Shown here one piece after another: positions 1 through 12,643 of a stretch of DNA of 64,000 bases. The position numbers were made by a program, and so were the translations under genes. The notes under the pieces are model-generated. The model was not told where the DNA came from and did not search any database. It was given only the letters and a program-made list of their open reading frames with translations. Source of the stretch: Anas platyrhynchos (lineage: Eukaryota; Chordata; Aves; Anseriformes; Anatidae); assembly GCF_047663525.1 (NCBI RefSeq), contig NC_092594.1:34271001-34335000 (forward strand). The letters run 5' to 3'. Every line of letters begins with the position of its first letter. Position 1 is the first letter of the stretch.

Positions 1-2325
1 CAGCAGAACTGCTGGTGTTGGGAGATGGTTCGCACCACTCCTTGAAAGAACAGTGGCTCTCCCATCAGCAGCAGAGCTCACTTGTGATGCCCAGAGCTCT
101 GAATTTACCGTTAGATCACAGTGAGTAATGGAGTGACTTCAGTTATTTCTGCGGCGCTGCCTGCAGCACACTTGACTCAGAAGCGCTGGGTTCTGAGCAG
201 GGGCCGGCAGCTCCCAGCATCTGGTGGGAGAGCTCCCCGCTGCCCACATGCTGCTGCTGGGCAGCCAAAAGGACAGCCCACATGTTTGGGGTCAGAATCT
301 AGCCCTAAATTTATTTTCCCTAGCTTCTCCTGAAAATATCTTTGGAGGGGGAAAAAAAAAAAGCAACCAAACAAACAGCACTGCCGTCTTCGGAAAAATC
401 CAGTGTTATCCATCAAATCACCACGCTCAGTAAATGAACCCAATCCTGGCCATGGGGACCTCCTACGTACTCCCATGAGTCAAGCCATGCATACGCTGAA
501 GCAACCACAAGGTACCACCCTGGACAGAAAATGCGTTAAACAAAAAACAGCAACAAAGCTTACAACACTTTTTGTTTTTCCCCCAGTCAAAAAAAGGGGG
601 AATTGATCAGTCAGACAAGATGAATTTGCATCCTTCTCCCAGTGCCCAACTACATCTGTTCTAAGTCGTCCCAAGTAAGTGGAAATTACATTTTTCTTCT
701 TCCCCTCCCTACATCCCTACCCTCTGCAACAGACACAAGAGGAATATGGATGAAAAGAGGAGTAAATAGCTCAAAAAAGAAAAAAAGAAAAAAAGGGGAG
801 GGGGGGCAGAGAAGGGAGAGGGAAAAAAAAAACACTTCAACAGTCCATTTGAGTAAGACAATGCACAGGTCGGGTTTTAAGCCAGTGTGAACCCAAATGA
901 AGTGGCAACAACCTCACTTCTGGGACCAAAAGGAACACGAACATCTCACGAGTTCCTTCTACAGGCAGCAGCACAGCAGTACCCGAGCTCCTAGCTGTCC
1001 CGTCGTACATTGTGAATCCTCCTTCCCTCCATCTGTCCCCTCCAAATCTGGTTCTGTATAACAGTCCCTTGCCAAACACAAAGAAACTTTAAAAAAAAAA
1101 AAAAAAACAAGGAAGTGAGAATTGCAGTATTAACAAACAGAAAAATAAAAAAGGTAATTTATAACCTGCTGCTCCACTCTGTACTCACTGGTGATGGACA
1201 AACACGTCCTACAGTTTGCAGGACAGACCTAATACACGCCGAGGTGTTTGTTAACTTCATGGCAATGAAGGGTGCCATCACCCTAGGTAACAAGATGACA
1301 AAAGAAAATGTTACTAGTCTATGGGTGCACAATCTGTTTTATTCTTCAGGATGGAAAGAAAGGGATGCACTGAAAAAATCCTAGTGGGAACTGTCTCAAC
1401 CCAGCAAGGTAGCAGCATCTACATGTCTACAATAAAGAATGGGAAAGAACCGAGAAGGCAAACAGAAGAACTACCTTGTTAACACTACAGAAAACACTGC
1501 CTTAATATTAATAACTTTAGGTGCACGTAGGTCTCTGCAAGTGGCTTTGAAGCGCAAAGGAATGCTTGAATTTCCTCAGAATCCATCCAGTGACTCCTCA
1601 GAGGAATTATTCTAAAACTAAACCTTGATTAACAAATTCTAGCTCAATTAGCAAGTTCTTGCTCAAAAGGGTAGCAGACTTCAGCGAGCAATTCCTGACC
1701 TAACTTCAATACCACTTCTTTAACAACGCACAGATGAAAATCGGGCATTTGTTAAACCAGCAGAACTTGACCTCACGCCATGCCTCTCGGGCACCAGGAA
1801 TCCCGGAGCCTGAGGATTCGCCGCCCGAATCCAACATTCGCAACACCTCCTTGAAAACACAAACCGTAAATCCAAGCAACCGTGGTGAAACCGTTGAGTA
1901 AGAAGCAGGCATTTCTTGTCAGCCAGGCACCCCTGCGAACACACTCCCCATGCACACAGCTGAGCCCTGTGCTGGGCACCACCGGGGAGCCACCGCCAGC
2001 ACCACGGAGCAGCCGCACCGGGCAGCGGCCACTCAGTGGGACCGGGGAAGATGCTGGGCTCAGGATTTCTTAAGGAATATTGAGAAAATGTGCTGCCCAT
2101 CTGCAAAAAGGCAGCCCGGTGCGTCCTGCCCAGGGAAGGTGCATGGAAGAAAAATGTTTGAAAGTTTGCAGCGTTCAATAAATAAGTTAGAAAGCAGCCT
2201 GATGAGCAAAAGGGAAGACAGCAAAACACACACACACACAAAGGAGCTCGATAAACGTTTCTGGTGGGTTGATGAGTGTCGCTTTGGTGGCGGTGGTGGC
2301 CGGGTCGTGCGTTTTTAAGACTCAC
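1..2325 (-). other. GLIS1: GLIS1 intron 1 (3' part outside window)
   Basis: The stretch lies downstream of the GLIS1 first-exon donor on the minus strand. I found no second GLIS1 exon here on either strand. It contains a polypurine tract (about 773-830), several A runs and a short CA repeat near 2227-2240. The open frames are short and carry no recognisable domain, so I read it as intron. Confidence 0.6.
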
Positions 2326-2671
2326 CCTTCACGCTTTGGTGTTTCTGCTGCTGGAAATAATCTTTGGAGCCTCTAGCGCATCGCAGCTCCTGCGCCCTGG
2401 GCAGGATCGGGATCCTCTCGAATATGCTGGGTCTTTTGGGGACGAAGTCTAGCAGAGGCGCTGACATTTCAGGGGGGCTCTGCTGCGGCTCCGCTCGCTC
2501 GCTGCCGGTGCTGCCGCTTCTCTTCAAGGACATCTGAGGATTCAAGAGAGCTTTACCGGCGCCGGGACAAATCCCTCGCGGCTGGTCCTTCGGAGGAGCT
2601 CCCTGGCATTTAGCCGTCACCTCCAAGCGGCCCGAGCTGCCTTTCTGCCCCGCTGCGAGCTCGCAGTGCAT
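2326..2671 (-). CDS. GLIS1: GLIS1, first coding exon (partial gene)
   Basis: This is the N-terminal exon of the Kruppel-like zinc-finger transcription factor GLIS1, a nuclear DNA-binding protein of the GLI/GLIS family. The minus-strand frame starts at ATG 2671 with MHCELAAG; human GLIS1 starts MHCEVAEA. The exon's end, RIPILPRAQEL then KDYFQQQ, parallels the human RLPVPPPRAHDLL then RDYGVSK. It gives 115 codons plus one base, then a clean donor (AAGG|GTGAGT) at 2326/2325. The zinc fingers are encoded by later exons left of the window. It sits in a CpG island next to NDC1, as in human, and synteny supports the call. The N terminus is poorly conserved, so identity rests on two short matches, the splice donor and position. 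A GTG further upstream is in frame, but the ATG matches the family start. Confidence 0.78.
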
Positions 2672-2675
2672 GGCC

Positions 2676-2760
2676 GGGGGGGGGGGGGGCCTCGCCGCTC
2701 TCCTCACACCACCTCACCCCCCCGAGGTGGCGGCGGCGGCGGCGGCGGTGGTGGTGGTGA
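2676..2760. repeat. G14 run and GGN repeat beside the GLIS1 start
   Basis: A run of 14 G (2676-2689) lies 4 bp upstream of the GLIS1 ATG, as C14 in the mRNA sense. A GGC/GGT triplet repeat follows at about 2724-2760. Both are low-complexity and likely to vary in length. Read on the plus strand they are G-quadruplex-prone. Confidence 0.85.
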
Positions 2761-3130
2761 GGGGAGGGTTTTGAACCCTCCCGGGCTCGTCAGGGCGGCT
2801 GCCCGCCTTGCCCTGCCTCCCTCCCTGCCTAGGCAACGCCGCCGGGCTCCTAGCAGCCGGGAGAGGGGAGGGAAGGGGGAGCCCGGCCGCCCGGGGAACG
2901 CCGCGTGTTTACCGCCCTCCGTGAGGGGCAGCCCCGGGGACAGCCGCGCTCCTACCTGGCAGGGGCCGCCCTTGGGGACGCGCTGCCCGCCGCCTCCCTC
3001 CGCCGCCGCCGCCTCCCCCGAGCCCCGTCCCGCTGCCACCACAGCCGCCGCCGTGCCGGGCTCATGGGGCTCAGCCGCTCCGCCCCGCCGCAGGGCCGGC
3101 TGCCTGAGGGAAGGCGGCCCGGGCCATTAC

Positions 3131-3182
3131 ACGGCGGCGGTGGTGGTGGTGGTGGCGGCGGCGGTGGTGGTGGTGGTGGGGG
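3131..3182. repeat. GGC/GGT trinucleotide repeat in the GLIS1 CpG island
   Basis: This is an imperfect run of about 16 GGN triplets (GGC blocks alternating with GGT blocks) about 460 bp upstream of the GLIS1 ATG. The six-frame poly-Gly, poly-Val and poly-Pro proteins here are products of the repeat, not genes. Confidence 0.85.
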
Positions 3183-5158
3183 CCAGCCCTCGGCTCGGGC
3201 CGGTCGGGGCGGGCAGGGGGAGGGCTGTGCCGCCGGGGCCGCCCCCTCGGGGCTTTGACAGCGGGGGCCGCCCGCTGGGAAAGGGAAGGGGGCGCGGGGA
3301 ACAGCGGGACCCCCTTCCCCGGGGCGAGCCCTGAGGGGTCGGGACCCCTCTGCTGGGGTCACCCCCAGCGCCCCGTGCTCGGGGGAGCAGCCTCGCCACA
3401 GCCTCCCAGCCTTGGCAGCGGCCTCAAGCAGATGTCAGAGGCACAGAGCGCCCGGCCCTGCCACACCGTCCCCTTGCAGCCCTACAGGTGCCTAAGGAGC
3501 TGGCCCGCTCCGGCCGAGGCGCTGAGGCTGGCTGCGAGCAAGCAGAGCTTGCAGCAGCAGCAGCAGTGACATTTGCGCCGGCTCCTCGTGGCCCAGCTCG
3601 GGTCTGGAAGCAATCTAGCCGGGTTTATTAGCTTGGGCCTCGTTCCAGGCGAGCGCAGGCTGAGCCACGATGCACAGCTTTGCACCAGCCCGCTGCTGGC
3701 TGCGGGGTGTCCGCGCTCCGCTGCCCTGCTTGCTGCTCTCGGCACAGGTGCGGCGACACAGGCCTGTGGCACATCTCAAAATAGGGGTGATTCGGACCCA
3801 CGCGATTTGCACGGAATAAACCGTTCAGACGGCTGGTTGGAAATCGGTCCTGTTCACAGCACACCCAGAGGGGAGGTTTAGCACAAGGAAGAGGGACAGC
3901 TACTGAGCTGGCGCCTCGCTGTGTCCCTCCTGAGGAGCATGCTGCTGCTAGAGGACAGAGATCTTCATCTTGCAGCGCAGTGCTTCACTCACAGTATTTT
4001 ATCTATCCCCTTAATAACATGTGCTACCCCGTGGAATAAAGAAACAGTCAAGACAGGAGAGCACGACTTTATTTTTTGGCAAATGCTGTGCATGTTGTGT
4101 ATTTGGTGGGAGGGCAGCAGCTCTCCATAACAGACGTGAGATGTAGGCGTGGAACAGGCAGTTCTGGGAGCAGCAGTACGAAGTCTCATTTGCAGTGCCT
4201 CTCCCCCTTTCTGCCCACCACAGATGCCCCGAGGTCTACCAAACAGGGAGGTTGCCAGCCTTACCCCATGGGGGTCTTTCTCTTCAGTAAGGCAGTGTCT
4301 TAAATCACCAGAAGTTAATAGCTGTCTGTCAAATTTGGCTGAAAAACTGGTCAGTGTCCTCAGAATATGTTAATGGGAACAAGACGTTACACAAAGGGAG
4401 AAATTCCCCCCTTACCTCTATAGGAAACAAAACTAAATATCAACTAGCTGGCACAAACACTGAATTTTAATGGTGATATCCTGGGCCTTGAGAAGCAGCA
4501 AGTAAAAACTTTCAGCCTATGTTATTCTGCAGAGAGCAGCTCTGCCCCATCGCTGAGCGCTCTGCTAGCCTTTAGCCATCCCCTGCCCCTCGGCCTGCGA
4601 GGCGCTCAGCACAGAGCAGCTCTTCTATTTGGAAATGCTCGAGTCACCTGGCAGCACTACCAGAAACAATAATTAAGACACAAACACACTGCGGTAACAG
4701 CCTAAGCCCCAGCGACACGTGAAGAGGCAGTAAAATTTATTGAGGGAAATATTATTCCAGAACGCGGTGTAACCAGGGTAATTCGCTGCTCCCAGAGAAG
4801 GAAGAGCCTAGGGTCTGGGTAGATCCGGAACACGGCCTCAGCTCGTGCAGATTAGCTATATCAATACAAACTGACTGAATAGCTAAAATTCAGGGTTTTT
4901 CCTGGAAAACAGGGAGCATTGGGGGTGTTGTATAACTTCCTAGGGGGGGTTCTTTCTTGGCTGGCAGTCATCCCACAGCATGCAGGAAAAAGGACGGCGT
5001 TTAGCACCTCGCTGCTCTGACCCCATTAACCCGCATCATGCTGCATTTCCTACCCGGGCCGTGCTGGCCCTGCCCCGAAGTGCTGTTTTTAGATGTTTCT
5101 CTCAGCATTATCCAGAATATTCTGCACAACACCGGCAGGTGCCGCCACTGGCCCAGCA

Positions 5159-5260
5159 ATCACAGAGCAGCCGGCGCTGGAAGGGACCTCTGCAGATCAC
5201 CTAGTGCAACCCCCTGCCGGGCAGGATCACCCAGAGATCACCCCACAGAAATATTCAGGG
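5159..5260 (-). mobile_element. CR1 LINE 3' fragment
   Basis: The motif AATCACAGA, then CTGGAAGGGACCTCTG, then AGATCACCTAGTGCAACC matches the 3' tail of avian CR1 read in antisense. It is short and diverged, as expected of an old, 5'-truncated copy. Confidence 0.6.
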
Positions 5261-8200
5261 CCCAGGCCGGGCTGTGAGAGAGGCAGGAGAGGGATTTTTA
5301 CACATAGTGGGCGAGGAGGGGCTGGGAGTGAAGCACATCGCAGCTCCGAGGCCCAGCACTGTGAGGCAGATCCTCCATGGCAGATCACCTCACGGGGTCG
5401 GTGCCTTTAAGCACAGTAGGGAATGAGACCCCGTGGACTCCATACTTCACTCACACCGCGATTTCCTTAGTTTCTGAGGAGAAAAGAAGAAGTCTAGGTG
5501 GGGATGTCCGTCATAGAGCAAGAGAAGCAGGCAGTGGATGGACATCCTCCTCCAGACCTAGCTGTGCCCAGAAGAGACTTGATGCCTAAAGCTCTTCCAA
5601 AGCAATGTCTCAGCTCCTCGGACAGTGCTGCAGACCCGGCTGGGAGGACCAAGTGCCCGTTGAATCACCATGCTTACAAAAGAGTTAAGTGGTTCCCATT
5701 CTCTCCCAGCTGAATCAGAGGATGCTTCACATGTCTCCGTTCTGGAACAAAGGCCAAGAAGTGTTGTAGGCTCTGACTGCTGTATGCCCTGGGTCACCAT
5801 GACTTTGCTGTATGCATGGGCTGTGCAGCAACTGATTCACCCAATGCTGTCACTACAACCATCAGCTAGATGGGGGTGTCCTCATGAAAATCAGTCACTG
5901 TCCTCCTTCCCCATTGACAGTAATACCCACTAATAGAATGAGGGGGGAAATTTCTCCGTATGAGCCCTCTTTGTTTCACATTCCCCATTACTAAGGACTG
6001 TGGTCATGGGTCATAGCATAAAGAGATCACAGCTATCCCAGTCACTTCTTCCCTCTGTTAATGAAGTCTCTGTCACCAGAACAGACCTTGTAGTTGAGAC
6101 AGATAGGACACCCTCAGTCCTAACATTGGTCCATGGGATTTGCTTTATGTTGAGTCAGATGTGAAAGATGAGGTTGCAATGTGGGCTAAAATCTCCCAGG
6201 GGAGTGCAACTGCTTGCCTGAATATCTTCTCCCTAGGTCAGTGGGTAGGACACAAGTGATAAATAACCAGAGACTTGCCCATCTGCCCAGTCACTCCTAG
6301 TTGGTGACAAAAGAAAGAGAAGAACCCAGCCTGGGGTGAAATCTTACCTCATAGGAACCAAGAAAAAGCCAGGACACAGGCAATTGCTGGTGTAATGGCG
6401 CTGACCTGGGTCCTTGTCGCCTGACAGCACTGAAGCACCAAGTTTCAATGAAACAGTTCCTTGCCCTCATGTCTCTGGGAAATTGGTGGTGGTGGGACAA
6501 GGTGCTCACACCAAGACCAGCTGCTGGACCACACTAAGCCACAGGAACTGGGCAGCCCAACACCACCACAGCACATTAGCCTAACTGCCTGAGCATGCAC
6601 AAAAGGCCGTATTGCTCAAGGTTCAGTTCAAAACTTAGACAGAGGTGAGGAGAAAAGTAGTTTTAACAAGTTTGATACATCAGTTTTCCTCAGCTGATAT
6701 AAGCCAAGGTCAGGTCATAGCTACAATGTTGGCTTGCTAAGGCCTGCAGGTACTTTTTATGCACTCAGCCTCTTTGCTCTGGATAACACAAGCCCGTGAT
6801 CCCAGCTAAAAAAGCAGAGGCCTTACTGTCTTGGCTTGAGGTGTTTCCATCTGGGAACTGACCACAATGAGGACAATGAGAGAGATCATCTGTAAAAGGC
6901 AAGGGAAACAGGAGCAGGGATGGGGCATTATGTGACAGGGATCCCAGTTCACCAAATCCATTCTTCAATGTGTGTTCTTTACCTTCTTCAGGAGCAGATG
7001 GTTGTGACTGGGCTCAGCAATATGGCCAGTCACAAACCAGATCTTCAAGAAACTTGTAGAAGCCCAAAACTCCATTTCCCCGCATAGTTCCTCTGTGGGA
7101 GTAGATGAATGAAGCAGAACAGTTGCATGTAAGGTGAGCTGTATGGAGCAAACAGAGTTAAGGAATTCATCTCTAGTTCATGTGCTGCAATCCATGCTCC
7201 TACTCCAGCAGGGAGCAAAATTAAAATTTTGCTTGTTTTATTTTCTTTCAAAGAGACACAATTGAAATTGTGAAGCCTTTGTGTAACTGCTTCAGCATAG
7301 ACAGGGGTTGGGAGTTGTTACCATAAGCATTTTGTTAATATAGAGCAAAACAACCTCTCTGGTGGGAGAAATAAAAAAAAAAAAAAATAAAAAAATAATA
7401 AAAAAAAAACTTTGTTATAAATAACCTGGTTGCAAACGAGCTGTCAATTCACACACAGCAGTTTATTTACAAAGGCATGCCAAGTCCAGACTTGTTTTTG
7501 TTTTAATTTACTGCGCCACAGATAATAAAAAAGAAACAACCAAACAAAAACTGAGCCAAAGGGATTGTCTCTATAAGTATGCCCGTTTCTTAGAGATTGC
7601 CCGTATCCCTTTAAGGCAGCACAAAGCCCTTCTTTATAGCGGTCTTAAAATGACCTCTTAAATTAAGACAGCAGGGTCAAACTGACCACACATTATCTAG
7701 TGATGTACTCAGCTGTTGCCTCATAACTTACAGATTTGTTTATAGCTCTTGTAGTTACAAGGAAGACGTTCCTCAGATCAGTGCGGCTTATCTTTGAAAA
7801 ACAAGTCTCTTTTCAATAACTAGCGTATCTTGGGAAAGTCATATGGTAATCCTGAGCCCACCTTTGTCTTGCAGAGATTGCAAGAAATGATCAGTATCTC
7901 CAAAAGGCACCATAAGCTGCACATCCTTCCCTGCCTCCTGCCCTCCCAGTTAGCTGGCAGATCATTTTAGAGGACATCCAGAGGAAAAAGAAAAGAAACA
8001 AAACACTTCTAAACAAGGGTTCAGTCAGCCTCCATTGAGAACATAGCTGTTTACACCTGCAATTAGCTTCCTCAAGCATTCATCTCTACATGTATTATCC
8101 CTCTGCATCAAGTCCATAAATAGATTCATCTCTCACACCGTGCGTAGGGAACACAGGCAGTAAAATAAATAAAATTTAAAAAGTCAAACAAACAAAATAA

Positions 8201-11200
8201 ACACGCCAGCACAATTTGAGAACATTTAGCTTGTAAAATCCAATCCTTAGCATTTGGGACATGCCAGAACTAGAATTTTGTACAACCTCAGTTCACGCCT
8301 ACTATACATGAGTTATAACACTGGCTTATAACATGGCCCCACAGTCATTTTGCCCGGGGATCCATATATTCAATGCACTGAAGATAGCGATTGCTGAATG
8401 AGCAGCTAGTCACTCTTCTGTCTTCTCTTCACTGGCAGAGCATCTGGACCACACATTGAATATGTTTACTGCACATCAGCCAAACCCTGCACAGAATACA
8501 GAATTACTCCCTCTCTCCAGGGCATTTCTATGGTGTCCATCACTGCAGCAGCCCTACTGATTTGCAAAGACTTAGTTATCATCATCCGAGGTGAGAGAGC
8601 GTGGGCTTAGACTGAGCCCCGTTTTACAACAGAGGCCCAGAAGCCAAAGGCATCCCTTTGGTTTGGGTGCTAAGCTTGTGACACTGACTGACTGCTTCCC
8701 TCCACCACCGGGTTATTTAGCATTTCCCATCACTGCATATGGCAGAACACGTTTCCAGCTCCATCAGTTCAGTTCAACCCTTGATGTCCCAAAAGGAGCA
8801 TGGAAGTCTTGCAAACAGTGACCACTCATGAAGAGCAGAAGTGCCAGGTGGGATTTGTGATAAAGGCAAGGACAAACCATTTCTCCCTGGCAGTGCTCAG
8901 CTTGCACTAACTATAGGACCAGGCTTTCCTCTTCCTACAACACTCTTTGCAGTTGCAGGTAAGACTTCCCCTGGGCCCAGCAGCTACCATCTGCAAGGCA
9001 ACAGCCCCAGCTCCTGTCCTGAGCAGCTCTGTGCTCAGAACAAAACCCAACCACTGCTGTCACGGTCCACAGCCTGGCACTGCCCGAAACAACCTTTGAG
9101 CTCACACCTCCCTACGTGGTCCTCACAACTTGCCCTGAAGGTATCCACCCCATGGCACTTACACAGATCCTGTAACAACCTTCTGTTTGCAGAAGGCTAC
9201 ATAACCCCCTCCCTATTCCTCCAGAATTCACTGTGGGGCTCTCCCCGTACCTTTACAGACGAGATGCATTTAACACAACAGCCAGCCCCAGCACTGTTGT
9301 TTGGGTAGTCACATACAAAAGTTCGGTTATTCAAGAAGCAAAAGGCAGAGCCTGTGTTTTTGGTGTGTTTTTTGGGCAGGGGAAGGGGAAGGGCTCACTA
9401 TTCACTCAGCACTTAGTTCCTCTGATGACTGCACGAGCACATGCACACACTGTTTAGGCCAGTTTTCTCTGAAATCCATCCTCCTGATTTACACTTTAGA
9501 GGATATGAGAGAGAGAGGAAAAATCCCTCCTGTCCCATCACCACCTATGAGAAGAATCAGCTAGTGTATCCAGCAGGCCACCCAGGGCACTATTCCTCCC
9601 TGAGCCTGTGTTTTTGATCGCAGGGCAGACTTCTTCAGGGCTGTTCATCTCGCTCCTGTCTGACTAGCTCTGCTGTCGTCCTGAGCTGAGAGGGGAGGTG
9701 TTTCCCAATTCACTTTTTGTCTTCTGATTTCAGAGAGCAGTGTAGGTTTTTCTCTCTTTCTCAGAGCCTGTTTTGTCCAGACACGAGGGAGCTGCACAGC
9801 TCGTTTGTACTGCAGCTCTGTCTGAAGCTGATGCACCACCAGATGAGATTTGCTACCACAAGCCCACAGCTGCAGTGTGGGGAATTGAGATTGCGATGTG
9901 GGAACACCCCCCTGCAGCACCAGGGCTTGGCAAAAACACTCCTCCAGGTACAGTCAGAGCACCCAGGCACGTTTGATCCACACAGCAAATACATCAGCAG
10001 TGGCACAGCCAAAATCTGCCAGACCACAGGGGAAGGAATGTGTATGGGCATTGTGGGGGTCCTCCAGTTGCAGTGTCTGTGATGACCCCACGCAGCCCCC
10101 CAGCTTTGTTCCATGCTGGAGGTAGGTGGGGAGAGGGCTGCTCCGGGCCTTGGGGCAGCAGGAGCACCACGCACAATGCAGCCTCTGTTCAGAGTAAGCA
10201 GCGACAGAATTGCAACCACTTCATTTCAAGGGTGCATTCAGGCCCTGAGCATAACTGGCATCAAGACAGCTCTCCAAAGGGGTGAAACGAGGGAGCAAAT
10301 CCAGCAGTGCCCTCAGATACAGGAGTGTACAAGGGCTTGGGCCACTCAGAATTGTCAAAGTTCTGTCTCAGAAAATGAAGTAGGACAGTGACTTGTTCCG
10401 ATTTATATGGGACTGCTTCAGAACTAAACTCTCCAAGTCATTACTCAGATGTAAGGGGAAAACAGATCTGAACAATCAGCTGCCTACATCTACAGCTGCA
10501 GTGAAAATAATTTCAGGGATTCTTGACTGCAGTTAACCTGTGGGGAGAGGCAGGTAGTTCACAAGGCCGCCAGAATAACAATCAACCAAACGCTATCAGC
10601 TTCACTTGTGCATGCAGTAGGCAAGCCAGTAAAAGTGCAGCTCAGCTTAGAGATGATTAAACAGATGAGAAATATTATCAGGCTTAAGGGAAAAAGTTTA
10701 GCTGCAGTTACATAGAAACCAACTGCCAAAAGGCTTTCTGATTTTTCCTCATTACCCAGAATGCAGAAATGAACTCAGGAGACCTCCCATACCTCACAGA
10801 AGTTTCACAGTGATTGTTTTCATGTTAAGACAGAAGTGTAAAGGGACTTGAAACACCAGCACAGTTTGCCACAGGAATAAAATTATTCCCAAACCCCAAA
10901 CTAGAGTGAGTAGTGAGATGTTATGCATTGGAGTTCTGTAATCCAGATACTGCAACTTCAGAGGGCACCCATCATACACTCTATATCCTTGTATACTTAG
11001 ATCCATGAGCAAAAGACACTGTTACAGATTCACTTTTAAGTAAAGGCTTTTTTAAAAAAATAAAAATAAACACTACACCACTAGAATTGTAGCTTTTAAG
11101 CCACGAAGCAATCAGCTTCGGAAAGCTCTGCTGTCATACCCGGAGAATGCCATGAATCACACACACATTAGCAGATGTCGTGTGCAAATCTCTGCTGCAA

Positions 11201-11892
11201 CACGAGGACGACAGACCTCAAGCACTTTGGCATCAAAAAGACGTCTGCATTTTAAGCCTCCTGCTGACAGCCGTAACACTGTTAATTACAACTCAGAGCT
11301 TACAGTTGTGGGAGTGTTGCACAAAATACCAGAGCAATAAAAAAAACATTCTGCACCTGTTTTAATGCACAGAAAATTTATTTGAAACTCTCAACCAATG
11401 TATTTGGGTCAACAGTTAACACCTGAGGTACTAGCTAAAGCATCATTTAACTCCAGGTGCACGTTGCAATACCAGCAAAAGAGCAAATTATTTAATAACC
11501 AGACGGGCAGAGGTTTTGACGTAAGTCAAATCTGTGGTACAAGTAAACCTTGGGGAAAACTTTAAAAAACTTTGTGTCTAACCCGAAATATAATGAAAAG
11601 CTGGCCAACCCCATAGGGTGTTTGCTGTAAGCCACCTCAACCCGAAAGGAATATAGTGAAAGGAATATAGTTCTAATATCCACTACCAACTCAGCCTTGA
11701 GATACAACTACTGCAGCTACCTCTCAACACTTTATAATCCATACAAGTTTTGTGTAGACATCACAGTAACTGGCGTCAGTTTAAAAATGGGATTGTTTCT
11801 TTTCAAACAACTTTGTCAGGTTTGCTTATGAATACAGTTTTTTAAAAAAATGCTTTTAAAATCACACTTCTCATCAGAAGCTACCAATAATG

Positions 11893-11943
11893 CATATATA
11901 TATATATATATATATATTTTTTTAATTTATTTATTTATTTTTG
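11893..11943. repeat. TA dinucleotide run followed by ATTT repeats
   Basis: A (TA)n run of about 25 bp is followed by a T run and ATTT units. It is a plain microsatellite in the spacer downstream of NDC1. Confidence 0.9.
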
Positions 11944-12462
11944 AGATATCTGGGTATGTTGTCACAACGTCACTACTTGGGAGTTTTACCACACAGAGTA
12001 ATGTTTCCTGGATGTTTCAGGGTAGATCAGAACTTAGTTTTCTAGGTCACCTTAGAGATAAAATCCAAGTTCATAGCTTCAAGTAGTATTTGTGCGTTAA
12101 CAATGCTTTTCTGCACACCCATTTTGCCCAGAAGGAGTATTTCCATCTGACAGAAGAGAAGGATGTTTCATTCCTTGACACATCTGTTCCCTATCCTTAA
12201 AGTACATCCTTCATCTGCACTAAACGTACTATCAGCTGAATTTATGAAACACTAGGCACATTAAGTACCTGTAAATCTCTACTCAGCCCTTTATCAAGAA
12301 AGAATAGGAAAAGAAGGCAAGGGGAGAGGGACAGAGAGGGCTCTGACTGGCAAAGTAACTGATAATCTCAAACATCACAGTCTTACATGAAATAAGAGCT
12401 GACACACTGACACTCTCACCTGTAAGTGATATTAAAAGAAGGCAAGATGAATTTTAAAACAT

Positions 12463-12468
12463 TTTATT
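12463..12468 (-). terminator. NDC1: NDC1 polyadenylation signal
   Basis: TTTATT on the plus strand is AATAAA in the NDC1 sense, about 180 bp past the stop. A second AATAAA lies closer to the stop near 12521-12527. The 3' UTR is therefore probably about 120-200 bp. Confidence 0.65.
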
Positions 12469-12643
12469 GTACAAAAGATGAACCGATCCAAAACTGAAAC
12501 ATTTTCTACAACTTTAAGAGTTTTATTCTGCAACTTGTGCTTCCACATGCTTTTCCAAAAAGCCACGATAAAACAGCTCAGTAGTTCCACCTTCTTCTTA
12601 CCAAGAGTATTGAACCAACTGTAGCTGTATCAAAATCTGTTGT

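Larger units (their letters stand above)
2340..3480 (-). promoter_or_regulatory. GLIS1: GLIS1 CpG-island promoter region
   Basis: This block is very rich in C, G and CpG, sharply unlike the AT-rich flanks, and covers the first GLIS1 coding exon and about 800 bp upstream of its ATG. It is probably the GLIS1 promoter and 5' UTR. No TATA box is evident. Open frames read through it on both strands are low-complexity Gly/Pro/Arg shadows of the base composition. Confidence 0.65.
3500..12440. other. GLIS1-NDC1 intergenic spacer
   Basis: This lies between the GLIS1 promoter and the NDC1 3' end. I saw no exon with protein similarity and flanking splice sites. Contents I can name are a CR1 fragment near 5.2 kb, an A-rich tract (about 7372-7410) and a TA/ATTT tract at 11.9 kb. 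The 8.6-10.4 kb part has several 70-155 codon frames, which are overlapping, compositionally random and without recognisable domains. Regulatory elements of GLIS1 could lie here but cannot be shown from one sequence. Confidence 0.6.

Noticed and set aside
2666-3399. Long Gly/Pro/Arg/Val frames on both strands upstream of GLIS1
   Set aside because: They follow GGN repeats and CpG-island composition; only the minus-strand frame from 2671 has family similarity and a splice donor.
8591-10391. Cluster of 60-155 codon frames in the GLIS1-NDC1 spacer
   Set aside because: They overlap each other in several frames, show no domain or signal, and lack a promoter or exon structure.
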